Of a stretch of 43,820 nt of DNA, positions 34,961-43,653 are shown piece by piece (the stretch's first letter is position 1; every line of letters starts with the position of its first letter). Source of the DNA: Massilia sp. (lineage in GTDB: Bacteria > Pseudomonadota > Gammaproteobacteria > Burkholderiales > Burkholderiaceae_D); contig JANYGW010000146.1 of the NCBI GenBank assembly GCA_025359245.1, forward strand, positions 1 through 43,820, read 5' to 3'. The notes beneath the pieces are model-generated. The model ran no database searches and had not been told where the DNA came from. It worked only from the letters and a program-made list of their open reading frames with translations. The position numbers were made by a program, and so were the translations under genes.

Positions 34961-34977
34961 TGTCCTGAAAGCGCACA
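34961..34977. promoter_or_regulatory. Weak candidate activator site before the aldehyde dehydrogenase
   Basis: TGTCCT-GAAAG-CGCACA keeps 9 of 12 arm positions of the TGTYCC-N5-GGWACA pattern and lies about 105 bases before the -24 box at 35066, a usual enhancer distance. The match alone is not significant. Confidence 0.3.
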
Positions 34978-35065
34978 GTCATTGTCATTCCTTGCGATTG
35001 ATCAATAGGTTGTTTTGATGCCGCTCTACTCTGGAATGTCCCCTTGCGCCAGCGCATGCATCAGC

Positions 35066-35081
35066 TGGCACGGCGCTTGCG
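35066..35081 (+). promoter_or_regulatory. Sigma-54 promoter of the aldehyde/alcohol dehydrogenase operon
   Basis: TGGCACGGCGCTTGCG matches the -24/-12 consensus fully (TGGCACG, N4, TTGC). The expected start near 35092 gives a leader of about 60 bases. The region from 34786 to here otherwise holds only the nested palindrome and the weak activator site. Confidence 0.87.
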
Positions 35082-35150
35082 ATAGGGGAGGTGTGAACCA
35101 CACGACTCCGTTGCCTTCAACGGTATAAAACCTTCAAGAAAGAGGATGAC

Positions 35151-36671
35151 ATGAATCTCGCGGACATCAGCAAACTGGGCGTCGCCAATCCCTTCAAACC
35201 ACGCTACGACAATTACATCGGCGGCAAATTCGTCGCGCCGGTCAATGGATTGTACTTCGGTAATATCACCCCGATCACCGGGCAGGTCTTTTGCGAGATC
35301 GCCCGCTCGACGGCCGAAGACATCGAGCTGGCGCTGGACGCCGCCCATGCCGCCAAGGATGCCTGGGGCAAGACGTCGCAGACCGAGCGCGCCAACATCC
35401 TCAATAAAATCGCTGATCGGATGGAGGCCAACCTGACCTTGATCGCCACTGCCGAAACCATCGACAACGGCAAGCCGATCCGCGAAACCATGGCGGCCGA
35501 CATTCCGCTGGCAATCGACCACTTCCGTTATTTCGCCGGCTGCATCCGCGCCCAGGAAGGCTCGGTCGCCCAGATCGACAGCGAAACCTACGCCTACCAT
35601 TTCCATGAGCCGCTCGGCGTCGTCGGCCAGATCATCCCTTGGAACTTCCCGATCCTGATGGCGGTGTGGAAGCTGGCCCCGGCCCTGGCCGCGGGCAACT
35701 GCGTCGTGCTGAAGCCGGCCGAACAGACCCCGGCCTCGATCATGGTCCTGATCGAACTGATTGGTGACCTGCTGCCTCCCGGCGTGCTTAACATCGTCAA
35801 CGGCTTCGGCCTTGAAGCGGGCAAGCCGCTGGCGTCGAACAAGCGCATCGCCAAGATCGCGTTCACCGGCGAAACCGGCACCGGCCGCCTGATCATGCAA
35901 TACGCCGCGCAGAACCTGATCCCGGTCACGCTGGAACTGGGCGGCAAGTCGCCCAACATCTTCTTTGAAGACGTGATGGATGCCGACGATGCGTTCTTCG
36001 ACAAATGCCTCGAAGGCTTCGCGATGTTCGCGCTGAACCAGGGCGAAGTGTGCACCTGCCCGTCGCGCGTGCTGATCCAGGAATCGATCTACGAAAAATT
36101 CATTGCGCGCGCGCTGGTGCGCGTGGCCGCGATCAAGCAGGGCAACCCGCTCGACGCGTCGACCATGATCGGCGCCCAGGCATCCCAGGAGCAGCTCGAA
36201 AAAATCATGTCCTACATGGACATCGGCAAGCAGGAAGGCGCCGAATTGCTGGCCGGCGGCACCCGCACCTCGCTGTCGGGCGACATGGAAGGCGGCTATT
36301 ACGTGCAGCCGACCGTGTTCAAGGGCGACAACAAGATGCGCATCTTCCAGGAAGAGATTTTCGGACCGGTGGTATCGGTGACGACCTTCAAGGATGAAGC
36401 CGACGCGCTGCGCATCGCCAACGACACCTTGTACGGCCTCGGCGCCGGCCTGTGGACGCGCGACGGTTCGCGCGCCTTCCGGGTCGGCCGCGCGATCCAG
36501 GCTGGCCGCGTGTGGACCAACTGCTACCACCTGTATCCGGCCCATGCCGCGTTCGGCGGCTACAAGCAGTCGGGCATTGGCCGCGAAAACCACAAGATGA
36601 TGCTCGACCACTATCAGCAGACCAAGAACCTGCTGGTCAGCTATAGCCCGAACGCGCTCGGCTTCTTCTGA
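35151..36671 (+). CDS. Aldehyde dehydrogenase, AldB/ExaC type
   Basis: The product has 506 residues and is an NAD(P)-dependent aldehyde dehydrogenase of full length. [21 protein letters not shown] and FTGETGTGR form the nucleotide site. Glu262 lies in LELGGKSPN and the catalytic Cys301 in [28 protein letters not shown] follows. It matches the acetaldehyde dehydrogenases that oxidise the product of PQQ ethanol dehydrogenases to acetate in the cytosol. AAAGAGGA precedes the ATG. The DUF779 gene begins 11 bases after the stop and the alcohol dehydrogenase follows, so all three are probably one operon from the sigma-54 promoter at 35066. Confidence 0.93.
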   Translation: MNLADISKLGVANPFKPRYDNYIGGKFVAPVNGLYFGNITPITGQVFCEIARSTAEDIELALDAAHAAKDAWGKTSQTERANILNKIADRMEANLTLIATAETIDNGKPIRETMAADIPLAIDHFRYFAGCIRAQEGSVAQIDSETYAYHFHEPLGVVGQIIPWNFPILMAVWKLAPALAAGNCVVLKPAEQTPASIMVLIELIGDLLPPGVLNIVNGFGLEAGKPLASNKRIAKIAFTGETGTGRLIMQYAAQNLIPVTLELGGKSPNIFFEDVMDADDAFFDKCLEGFAMFALNQGEVCTCPSRVLIQESIYEKFIARALVRVAAIKQGNPLDASTMIGAQASQEQLEKIMSYMDIGKQEGAELLAGGTRTSLSGDMEGGYYVQPTVFKGDNKMRIFQEEIFGPVVSVTTFKDEADALRIANDTLYGLGAGLWTRDGSRAFRVGRAIQAGRVWTNCYHLYPAHAAFGGYKQSGIGRENHKMMLDHYQQTKNLLVSYSPNALGFF

Positions 36672-36682
36672 TCGGGTGCCCC

Positions 36683-37075
36683 ATGAGACACGCGCTGGCA
36701 CGAGTCATTGCAACCGACGCCGCCCTGGCCATGATCGCCGAGCTGCGCCAGGTGCATGGGCCGCTGATGTTCTTCCAGTCGGGTGGCTGCTGCGACGGCA
36801 GTGCGCCGATGTGCTATCCGGCTGGCGACTTCAACATCAGCGACACCGATGTCTACCTCGGCAACCTGGACGGCGCGCCGTTCTACATGGGGCTTGAGCA
36901 GTTTGCCTACTGGGAGCATACCCAGCTGATTATCGACGTGGTCGCCGGCAACGGCGGCATGTTTTCGCTCGATAACGGAACAGGGAGGCGCTTCCTGACG
37001 CGCTCTCGCCTGTTCACCGATGAGGAATTTCGGATCCTCAGTGCCGAACCGCGGGCACAACACGATAAAAAATAA
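36683..37075 (+). CDS. DUF779 family protein
   Basis: The product has 130 residues with no signal peptide, so it is probably cytosolic. The conserved core is [20 protein letters not shown], then [33 protein letters not shown] and [18 protein letters not shown]. The Cys-Cys pair and a third Cys nearby could bind metal. DUF779 proteins are commonly encoded beside AldB-type aldehyde dehydrogenases and their sigma-54 regulators, but their function is not known. The ribosome site is weak, and translation may be coupled to the upstream gene. Confidence 0.88.
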   Translation: MRHALARVIATDAALAMIAELRQVHGPLMFFQSGGCCDGSAPMCYPAGDFNISDTDVYLGNLDGAPFYMGLEQFAYWEHTQLIIDVVAGNGGMFSLDNGTGRRFLTRSRLFTDEEFRILSAEPRAQHDKK

Positions 37076-37103
37076 AATCGATTCAAAACAAGAGGAGAGT
37101 ATT

Positions 37104-38843
37104 GTGCAGAAAAAATTACTGGCCGCGCTGCTTGGCCTGGCTGCGCTCGCGCAGGTCCACGCCGCCGACGTCACCACGGCAATGCTGGCCAACACGGCCA
37201 AGGATACCAAAGAGGTGCTGTCGTTCGGCATGGGCACCGAAGGGCAGCGCTATTCGTCGCTGACACAAATTAACACCAGGACCGTGGCCAAGCTGGTGCC
37301 GGCCTGGTCGATGTCGTTCGGCGGCGAAAAGCAGCGCGGGCAGGAATCGCAGCCGCTGATCCACGACGGCAAGATGTTCGTCACCGCATCGTATTCGCGC
37401 ATGTTCGCGGTCGACCTGAAGACCGGCGCCAAGCTGTGGAAGTATGAGCACCGCCTGCCGGACGGCATCATGCCGTGCTGCGACGTGGTCAACCGCGGCG
37501 CCGCGCTGTATGGCAACCTGGTGATCTTCGGCACGCTCGACGCCCAACTGGTCGCGCTCGACCAGAAGACCGGCGCCGTGGTCTGGAAAGAGAAGGTCGA
37601 CGATTATGCGGCCGGCTATTCGATGACGGCCGCGCCGCTGATCGCCCGCGGCCTGCTGCTGACGGGCGTATCGGGCGGCGAGTTCGGCATCGTCGGCCGC
37701 GTCGAAGCGCGCGATCCGATGACGGGCCAGCTGGTGTGGTCGCGTCCGACCGTCGAAGGCCATATGGGCCACAAGTTCGACAAGGACGGCAAGGCCAGTG
37801 ACAACGGCATTTCCGGCACCGCCAACAAGACCTGGCCGGGCGACCTGTGGAAGACCGGCGGCGCCTCGACCTGGATGGGCGGCACCTTCGACGAGAGCAC
37901 CGGCCTGGCCTACTTCGGCACCGGCAATCCGGCGCCGTGGAACAGCCATTTGCGTCCTGGCGACAACCTGTATTCGTCGTCGACGGTGGCGATCGATGTG
38001 GCCACCGGCCAGATCAAATGGGCTTACCAGAACACGCCCAACGATTCGTGGGACTTCGACGGCGCCAATGAATTCGTCACCTTCGACATGGACGGCAAGC
38101 GCTACGGCGGCAAGGCCGACCGCAACGGCTTCTTCTACGTGATCGATGCCAAGGACGGCAAGCTGCAAAATGCCTTCCCCTTCGTCAAGAAGATCACCTG
38201 GGCCACCGGCATCGACCTGAAGACAGGGCGTCCGAATTTCGTGGCGGCCAACCGGCCTGGCGATCCGACCAAGGGCGAGGAAGGCAAGAAGGGCTCGACC
38301 GTGTTCTCGGCGCCAGCCTTCCTGGGTGCGAAGAACCAGATGCCGATGGCGTACAGTCTGACCAAATTGTTCTATGTGCCTGCCAACGACTGGGGCATGG
38401 ATATCTGGAATGAGCCGGTCACGTACAAAAAGGGCGGCGCCTTCCTTGGCGCGGGCTTCACCATCCGGCCGATCTTCGACGACTACATCGGCGCGATGCG
38501 GGCCATCGATCCGAAGACCGGCAAGATTGTCTGGGAAATCAAGAACACCGCGCCACTGTGGGGCGGCGTGATGAGCACGGCGGGCGGCCTGGTTTTCTAC
38601 GGCACGCCGGAAGGCTTCCTGAAGGCGGTCGATGCGCGCACGGGCAAGGAACTGTGGAAGTTCCAGACCGGCTCGGGCGTCGTGGCGCCGCCGGTCACGT
38701 GGCAGGACGGTGGCGAGCAGTATGTGGCCGTCGTGTCGGGCTGGGGCGGCGCGGTACCGCTGTGGGGCGGCGAAGTGGCCAAGAAGGTCAACATGCTGGA
38801 GCAGGGCGGATCCGTGTGGGTCTTCAAATTGCCGAAATCCTGA
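37104..38843 (+). CDS. PQQ-dependent alcohol dehydrogenase, lanthanide type (ExaF/PedH-like)
   Basis: The product has 579 residues and is a periplasmic eight-bladed quinoprotein. It starts at GTG 37104, with AGAGGAG six bases before it, and has a signal peptide ending at QVHAAD. The adjacent Cys125-Cys126 in [10 protein letters not shown] forms the ring disulfide typical of the family. The active site reads SWDFDGANE: Asp317 is the catalytic base, and Asp319 is the extra acidic residue found in XoxF, ExaF and PedH enzymes that use a lanthanide, where calcium enzymes carry Ala or Ser. Tryptophan docking motifs recur (AKLWKYE, ELWKFQT). There is no heme domain, so it needs a separate cytochrome such as PedF. 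Substrate is probably ethanol or other short alcohols. Confidence 0.9.
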   Translation: MQKKLLAALLGLAALAQVHAADVTTAMLANTAKDTKEVLSFGMGTEGQRYSSLTQINTRTVAKLVPAWSMSFGGEKQRGQESQPLIHDGKMFVTASYSRMFAVDLKTGAKLWKYEHRLPDGIMPCCDVVNRGAALYGNLVIFGTLDAQLVALDQKTGAVVWKEKVDDYAAGYSMTAAPLIARGLLLTGVSGGEFGIVGRVEARDPMTGQLVWSRPTVEGHMGHKFDKDGKASDNGISGTANKTWPGDLWKTGGASTWMGGTFDESTGLAYFGTGNPAPWNSHLRPGDNLYSSSTVAIDVATGQIKWAYQNTPNDSWDFDGANEFVTFDMDGKRYGGKADRNGFFYVIDAKDGKLQNAFPFVKKITWATGIDLKTGRPNFVAANRPGDPTKGEEGKKGSTVFSAPAFLGAKNQMPMAYSLTKLFYVPANDWGMDIWNEPVTYKKGGAFLGAGFTIRPIFDDYIGAMRAIDPKTGKIVWEIKNTAPLWGGVMSTAGGLVFYGTPEGFLKAVDARTGKELWKFQTGSGVVAPPVTWQDGGEQYVAVVSGWGGAVPLWGGEVAKKVNMLEQGGSVWVFKLPKS

Positions 38844-38901
38844 GGGTGTAGTCGCACGCCAGCGACCGGAGTCAGAACCGGTTGGTGCGGCTGCTTTTTT
38901 T

Positions 38902-38925
38902 GACGGCTTCGGCCGTCTTTTTTTT
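38902..38925 (+). terminator. Intrinsic terminator after the alcohol dehydrogenase
   Basis: GACGGC-TTCG-GCCGTC forms a perfect 6-bp stem with a UUCG tetraloop, followed by nine T residues. It lies 58 bases after the stop codon and should end the ALDH-DUF779-alcohol dehydrogenase transcript. Confidence 0.93.
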
Positions 38926-38935
38926 GCGCCGCCGT

Positions 38936-39003
38936 CCTCGCGCATGCGGGGACCCATACTGAGCATGCGCCACGTCGACGCAATTTCAGTATGGATCGCG
39001 AGG
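38936..39003. repeat. Composite stem-loop element (REP-like)
   Basis: An outer stem CCTCGCG (38936-38942) / CGCGAGG (38997-39003) encloses a perfect 9-bp stem CCATACTGA (38954-38962) / TCAGTATGG (38986-38994). The GCATGCGGGGACCCAT segment resembles the short dispersed palindromes found in many proteobacterial intergenic regions. The remaining DNA to the sigma-54 promoter at 39173 shows no gene. Confidence 0.65.
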
Positions 39004-39172
39004 CGTCGCAGCGCCGCGTTGGCGAGGACGACGCTGGTTTGTTGCTGCGGCTTTTCCGGCGCCGTGAATTCCGCGAAGCCACGCGGTCAGAAATAGAACA
39101 GCGCTACACGTCGTTGCTTCGAATCGGCACAGATTCTCATCGCCATCGCGCCGCCGTCCCCCTCGTACTGCT

Positions 39173-39188
39173 GGGCACGCTTATTGCC
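39173..39188 (+). promoter_or_regulatory. Sigma-54 promoter of the porin-apbE unit
   Basis: GGGCACGCTTATTGCC carries GGCACG-N4-TTGC with exact GG-N10-GC spacing; only the first T of the consensus is missing. The expected start near 39199 leaves a leader of about 48 bases. A weak palindrome CGGTCA-GAAAT-AGAACA (39084-39100) lies about 75 bases upstream. Confidence 0.75.
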
Positions 39189-39246
39189 ATCCTTGGATGG
39201 ACATCAAGTGATGTATTCACCACATAAAACAGAAAGAGGGAGATCC

Positions 39247-40401
39247 ATGAAGAAGATTTTTGCGCTCAGCGTTATCGCCGCAGCCAGTTTGCAAAGTGCC
39301 CACGCCGTCGAGATCAAGGCCGGCGACTGGACGGTCAACGTGGGCGGTATCGTCAACGCCTACTACACCGTCGTCTCCTGTGCGGGCGATGCGGTCGGCG
39401 GCCTGGCGCTCGGTTCGCGGGGCATCGGTTGCGGTGGCGCTGACCGCCGCAGCACCGTCGGTAACGGCTTGCTGCCGAACGGCCTGGTTACTTCCGCTAC
39501 ATCGAAGCAGGGCGACTACGACGTCAAGGCCCTCATCGGCATCTACAATTCGACCGCCACCGACAGCGCCATCGGCCAGAACAGCGTGGTCGATGTGCGC
39601 CAGGCCTTCTTCACGTTCGGCAATGCCAGCATGGGCACGATCAAGCTGGGCCGCGACTACGGCATCTTCGGCGCCAGCGCCATCCTCGGCGACATGACCT
39701 TGCTGGGCGCTGGCGCACCGGTGCAGGCCACCCAGCGCGGCCGCGTCGCACTCGGCCACATCGGCGCCGGCTACAGCTATCTCGGCAACTACGGGCAGAT
39801 GAGCTACAGCATGCCGAAATCGGCCTCCGGCATCGGCTTCGACCTCGGCGTCATGAGCCCGGTCGCCGATACGCCGGTCGTGGCCGGCCCGACCTTCCGC
39901 TCTGGCTCGACCCCGCAGCTGCAGGCGCAGCTGACCTATGCCGCCGATGGCTTCAAGGGCTGGCTTGGCGCGAAGTCGCAAAAGTTCAACTCCGTCACGC
40001 CAGGCATTGCCGACATGACCATGCGCGGCTTTGAAATCGGCGGCTCGTACGCGGCTGGCGCATTCGGCGTGCTGGCCAACGTCCAGGGCGGCAAGGGCCT
40101 GGGCATCTTGTCCGATGCCGACCAGGGCGACGTCAAGTCGAAGAACTACCTGCTGCAGGGCACGTTCAAGACCAGCGACAAGCTCAAGCTCGGTCTCAGC
40201 TATGGTCTCAGCAAGAACGATGAGAACACTGCCGGCACCGGCGGCCTGAAGTTGAACGCCAACCTGACCGCGGGTGCGTATTACTCGCTCAACAGCGCCA
40301 TCACGCTGGTGGCCGAAGCCGGACAGACCCGCTCGAAGGGCTTTGACGGCAGCAGCGCGCGCATGAACGGCGTGTCGGTTGGCGGCATCATTTTCTTCTG
40401 A
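39247..40401 (+). CDS. Outer membrane porin (Gram-negative trimeric type)
   Basis: The product has 384 residues. The signal peptide MKKIFALSVIAAASLQSAHA is followed by VEIKAGDWTVNVGGIVNAYY, alternating beta strands, DVRQAFFTFGNASMGTIKLGRDYGIFG and a C-terminal VSVGGIIFF ending in Phe, the usual outer membrane insertion signal of betaproteobacterial porins. AGAGGGAGA precedes the ATG at 39247; the longer frame to 39184 begins inside the promoter. Regulation by the neighbouring sigma-54 element suggests it admits the alcohol substrate or other small solutes of this pathway; that role is inferred. Confidence 0.87.
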   Translation: MKKIFALSVIAAASLQSAHAVEIKAGDWTVNVGGIVNAYYTVVSCAGDAVGGLALGSRGIGCGGADRRSTVGNGLLPNGLVTSATSKQGDYDVKALIGIYNSTATDSAIGQNSVVDVRQAFFTFGNASMGTIKLGRDYGIFGASAILGDMTLLGAGAPVQATQRGRVALGHIGAGYSYLGNYGQMSYSMPKSASGIGFDLGVMSPVADTPVVAGPTFRSGSTPQLQAQLTYAADGFKGWLGAKSQKFNSVTPGIADMTMRGFEIGGSYAAGAFGVLANVQGGKGLGILSDADQGDVKSKNYLLQGTFKTSDKLKLGLSYGLSKNDENTAGTGGLKLNANLTAGAYYSLNSAITLVAEAGQTRSKGFDGSSARMNGVSVGGIIFF

Positions 40402-40405
40402 CCGG

Positions 40406-41383
40406 ATGGAGCGCCGGACCTTTATTGCGGCATCGCTGGGGACGGTGGCCGCGGTGGCCAGTGTGGGCATCGCGGAAGGCCGCGGGTTCCATTCGGCCAG
40501 CGCGCCGGCCTTTGGTACGACGATCCGGATTTCGCTGTTTCATCCGGACCGCGGCGTGGCGCGGCGTGCGCTCGCGGCAGCCGTGCGCGCAGTGCGCCAG
40601 GTCGACCAGCTGGTGAACCTTGACCGGCCATCGAGCCAGGTGGCGCGCCTGAACCGCGATGGGGTGCTCGCGCATCCGGACCCGCACTTGCTGGCCATGC
40701 TGGAAACGGCGCGCGCGCTGGCGCTGCTCTCGCGCGGCGCGTTCGACATGACCGTGCAGCCCTTGTGGCAAGTCTATCGGGATGCGTCGCGGGCGAATGG
40801 CCGGCCGCTGCGGTCGGAGCGGCTCAAGGCCAGCGCCAAGGTGGGCTGGGAACGGGTGCAGTGCGATGCCGAACGGGTCGCCTTCGCGCGGCCGGGCATG
40901 CAGCTGACCCTGGACGGCCTGGCCCAGGGCTATGCGGCCGATCTTGCGCTCGCTGCACTGCGCGCACGCGGCATCGTTGATGCGCTGGTCGACACCGGCG
41001 TGTTCACAACCGAAGGGGGCAAGCCGGGCCAGCGGCCGTGGACGGTGGGCGTGGCCGACCCGCGCCAGGACGGCATGCTGGCGGCCAGCATGCAGCTGGA
41101 CGGGCGCAGCGCGGCCACCTCGGGCGACTATGCATGTACGTTCACGCCCGATTTCGTGCACCACCATATCTTCGACCCGGCCACCGGCGACTCGCCGCAA
41201 GAGCTGGCCAGCGTGACTGTGCTGGCGCCGAGCGGCATCCTGGCCGACGGCATGTCGACCGCGTTCATGGTGATGGGCGCACGCAAGGCGCACGCGCTGG
41301 CCGCCGGCTTGGCCGGCGTGGATGTCATGACGATCAACAAGCGCGGCGTGGTCTGGAAGTCGCCCGGGTTTCCGTCCGCATGA
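40406..41383 (+). CDS. ApbE-like FAD:protein FMN transferase family protein
   Basis: The product has 325 residues. The N-terminus MERRTFIAASLGTVAAVASV has a twin arginine and a hydrophobic stretch, so export by Tat is likely. The ApbE fold is seen in FGTTIRISLF, LARGAFDMTVQPLW-like SRGAFDMTVQPLWQVY, LTLDGLAQGYAADLALAAL, ALVDTG and SGDYACTF. The metal-site region is HHHIFDPATGDSPQELASV, then ADGMSTAFMVMG. ApbE proteins attach FMN to target proteins in the periplasm. It starts four bases after the porin stop, so both share the sigma-54 promoter. No flavinylation target is evident in the window. Confidence 0.82.
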   Translation: MERRTFIAASLGTVAAVASVGIAEGRGFHSASAPAFGTTIRISLFHPDRGVARRALAAAVRAVRQVDQLVNLDRPSSQVARLNRDGVLAHPDPHLLAMLETARALALLSRGAFDMTVQPLWQVYRDASRANGRPLRSERLKASAKVGWERVQCDAERVAFARPGMQLTLDGLAQGYAADLALAALRARGIVDALVDTGVFTTEGGKPGQRPWTVGVADPRQDGMLAASMQLDGRSAATSGDYACTFTPDFVHHHIFDPATGDSPQELASVTVLAPSGILADGMSTAFMVMGARKAHALAAGLAGVDVMTINKRGVVWKSPGFPSA

Positions 41384-41388
41384 GATCG

Positions 41389-43341
41389 CTACTTCAGGTG
41401 CGGCACTTTGCGATAAATCGTGTTGCGCGACACGCCGAGCGCGCGCGCCGTGGCCGACACGTTGCCGCCGTGCGCGTCGAGCGTCTTCAGGATCACCGAA
41501 TGCTCCATCTGTTCGAGGTTCGCGCCGCCGGCGATCATTTTTTCGGGACTGGCGCTGAGCGCGGCCGCGCCGGTGTCGATGTCGTCGAAGAAGTCGTCGG
41601 GCATGTGGCGCAGGCAGATTTCCTGCTCGTCGCCGGCCATGATGATGGCGGTGCGCAGCAAATTGGTCAGCTGGCGGAAATTGCCCGGCCATTTGTGCTG
41701 GTGGAACAGTGCGAGCACGTCGACCGATATCTTGTATTTGCCGCCATTCGATTCGGACATCAGGATTTTCTTGACGACGGTGTCGAGGTCGGTGCGTTCG
41801 CGCAGCGGCGGCAACTTGACCACGAGGCCGTTGAGCCGGTAATACAGGTCTTCGCGGAACAGCCCCTTGGCAATGCGTTCGCGCAGGTTGTGGTTGGTGG
41901 CGCAGATCAATTCGACGTTGACGGGGATCGACTTGCTGCTGCCCAGCGGTGTGACCATGCGTTCCTGCAGCACGCGCAGCAAGCGCGCCTGCAGGCTGAA
42001 CGGCATGTCGCCGATTTCGTCGAGGAACAGGGTGCCGCCGTTCGCTTGCAGGATTTTCCCGATCGATCCCTTCTTGCGCGCGCCCGTGAAGGCGCCGTCT
42101 TCATAGCCGAACAGTTCCGATTCGATCAGGGTCTCGGGAATCGATGCGCAGTTGACGGCCACGAACGGGCTCATCGCGCGCGGCGAGTCGTTGTGGATCG
42201 CCTGGGCCAGCAGTTCCTTGCCGGTGCCGGTCTCGCCCATGACAAGGATGGGAATGTCGCGCCCCAGCACCTTGTTGACCTTGTCGATCACCAGTTCCAG
42301 CTGCGGGTCGCCCGTGTTCAGGTAGCGCAGGCCCGACAGGCGGCGCGCCGCGTGGACCGGGTTGGTCGCGTGCGGAATGCTGGGCGCGCTGACGATATCG
42401 TTGTTGTCGGTCAACGCATGCGCGCCGTTGGCCAGGCGCAGCTGGGCGCGGCCGTAGACCCGCACGCCGCTGTGCATGCACAGGTTCAATAGGCCGGGCG
42501 CGGCGGTCCGGTAATGGTCGAACAGGGCCGACACGGGTAGGCCGAACAGCGAACTGAAGGTATGCGACTGCAGGGCCGAGAACGACAGGCCCAGCTGGAA
42601 CAGGCCGTTGCGGTTGGCCGACAGGAAGCGGCCGCCGGGGGTGAACGAGGCGATGCCTTCCATCAGCGTGCCGATGAATTCCGGCCGCGCATGGAAGTGC
42701 AGCGTGATCGAATCCTCGAAAGTCGCCGAAAACAGCTGATTTTCGATCATCAGCGCCGACATGCGCACCAGGGCCATCGTATGCTTGTGGAAGCTGCGCT
42801 GGTCGCCGGACACGTCGAGTACGCCGACCACATTGCCCTGGTAGTCGGTAATCGGCGCGGCCGAGCAGGTCAGGAAGTGGTTGGCGGCCAGGAAATGCTG
42901 GTCCGCATGGACCAAGGTGGCGGTCTTTTCGGCAAGCGCAGTGCCGATCGCGTTCGTGCCCTTGCTCTCTTCCGACCAGGCCACGCCCGGCGTCAGCGCC
43001 ACGCGGTCGGCCTTTTCGAGGAAGTCGTCGTCGCCCAGCGAATGCACGATGACACCGTTGGCGTCCGTCAGGATCACCATATTGTGGGTATTGATGATTT
43101 GCTGGTACAGCGTTTCCATGGCCGGCACCGCATGGGCGTGCAGCATGCGGTTGCGCTCGACGAGCAGGGCCAAGTCGCTCTGCTGCAGGGGGCTGAAGTC
43201 GGGCTGGGCGCCGGGACACAGGCCGAAAGCCTTGGAGCGCAGGTGGGACGAGTCGATAATCGCCGGCATCGCATCGTCCCATTTGCTGGCGGACGCCTTC
43301 ATGCTGCGGCTGTTTGAATCTGGTGCAGACGGGCTGTACAT
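41389..43341 (-). CDS. Sigma-54-dependent activator, AcoR type (GAF-AAA+-Fis HTH)
   Basis: The product has 650 residues. A GAF sensor region spans about 75-230 ([55 protein letters not shown]). A linker of PAS-like character follows. The AAA+ domain has Walker A GETGTGKE (369-376), GAFTGA (416-421), which contacts sigma-54, and Walker [14 protein letters not shown]. The C-terminus is a Fis-type helix-turn-helix ([19 protein letters not shown]). It matches activators of acetoin, ethanol and aldehyde metabolism. It converges on the apbE-like gene, five bases between stops. Five sigma-54 promoters lie in the preceding 15 kb, so it is the likely local regulator. The effector, perhaps an alcohol or aldehyde, is unknown. 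Confidence 0.93.
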   Translation of the reverse strand: MYSPSAPDSNSRSMKASASKWDDAMPAIIDSSHLRSKAFGLCPGAQPDFSPLQQSDLALLVERNRMLHAHAVPAMETLYQQIINTHNMVILTDANGVIVHSLGDDDFLEKADRVALTPGVAWSEESKGTNAIGTALAEKTATLVHADQHFLAANHFLTCSAAPITDYQGNVVGVLDVSGDQRSFHKHTMALVRMSALMIENQLFSATFEDSITLHFHARPEFIGTLMEGIASFTPGGRFLSANRNGLFQLGLSFSALQSHTFSSLFGLPVSALFDHYRTAAPGLLNLCMHSGVRVYGRAQLRLANGAHALTDNNDIVSAPSIPHATNPVHAARRLSGLRYLNTGDPQLELVIDKVNKVLGRDIPILVMGETGTGKELLAQAIHNDSPRAMSPFVAVNCASIPETLIESELFGYEDGAFTGARKKGSIGKILQANGGTLFLDEIGDMPFSLQARLLRVLQERMVTPLGSSKSIPVNVELICATNHNLRERIAKGLFREDLYYRLNGLVVKLPPLRERTDLDTVVKKILMSESNGGKYKISVDVLALFHQHKWPGNFRQLTNLLRTAIIMAGDEQEICLRHMPDDFFDDIDTGAAALSASPEKMIAGGANLEQMEHSVILKTLDAHGGNVSATARALGVSRNTIYRKVPHLK

Positions 43342-43395
43342 GATTACTAGTCTCCTGGTGGGGCCCTCGACTGCGGCTCTCTCTTGGAATGGTGC

Positions 43396-43431
43396 TGTTC
43401 CATAACGGCGCAGCTGTCCCGGAACGGTACA
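43396..43431. promoter_or_regulatory. Two adjacent candidate activator sites upstream of the regulator gene
   Basis: TGTTCC-ATAAC-GGCGCA (43396-43412) and TGTCCC-GGAAC-GGTACA (43415-43431) lie 55-90 bases before the start codon of the activator. The second keeps every arm position of the TGTYCC-N5-GGWACA pattern. No -24/-12 element is seen here, so binding would more likely mediate autoregulation of a sigma-70 promoter. Confidence 0.5.
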
Positions 43432-43533
43432 AGGCGAAGCTCGCCCCGGCCTTCCTGTGGTCTATCTAGCAAACATAGTGCCAAGTCCTTACAGGAACCT
43501 GTCGCGCTCCTGTTGAATTATCAGAAATAGGCC

Positions 43534-43563
43534 TTGCCAAGGCTCCGGGGCGTTTGCTATAGT
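43534..43563 (+). promoter_or_regulatory. rrn promoter P1
   Basis: TTGCCA (43534-43539) and TATAGT (43558-43563) are separated by 18 bases and point to the ribosomal operon at the right edge. It is the upstream member of a tandem pair. Confidence 0.65.
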
Positions 43564-43618
43564 TCGCCTCCCCGATAACGGGCGCTTCAAACGAGGCGAG
43601 ACGGTAGAAATAAAGGGG

Positions 43619-43647
43619 TTGACGAGTGAAACGAAGTGCTTCATAAT
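43619..43647 (+). promoter_or_regulatory. rrn promoter P2
   Basis: TTGACG (43619-43624) and CATAAT (43642-43647) have the ideal 17-base spacing. They are followed by a GC-rich discriminator (CTCGCC), as is usual for rRNA promoters under growth-rate control. Transcription should start near 43654. Confidence 0.85.
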
Positions 43648-43653
43648 CTCGCC

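Noticed and set aside
37104..38843. Calcium-type methanol dehydrogenase MxaF
   Set aside because: The segment WDFDG carries the extra Asp, and the PedF-type cytochrome and AldB-type dehydrogenase nearby point to an ethanol-type pathway without mxa genes.
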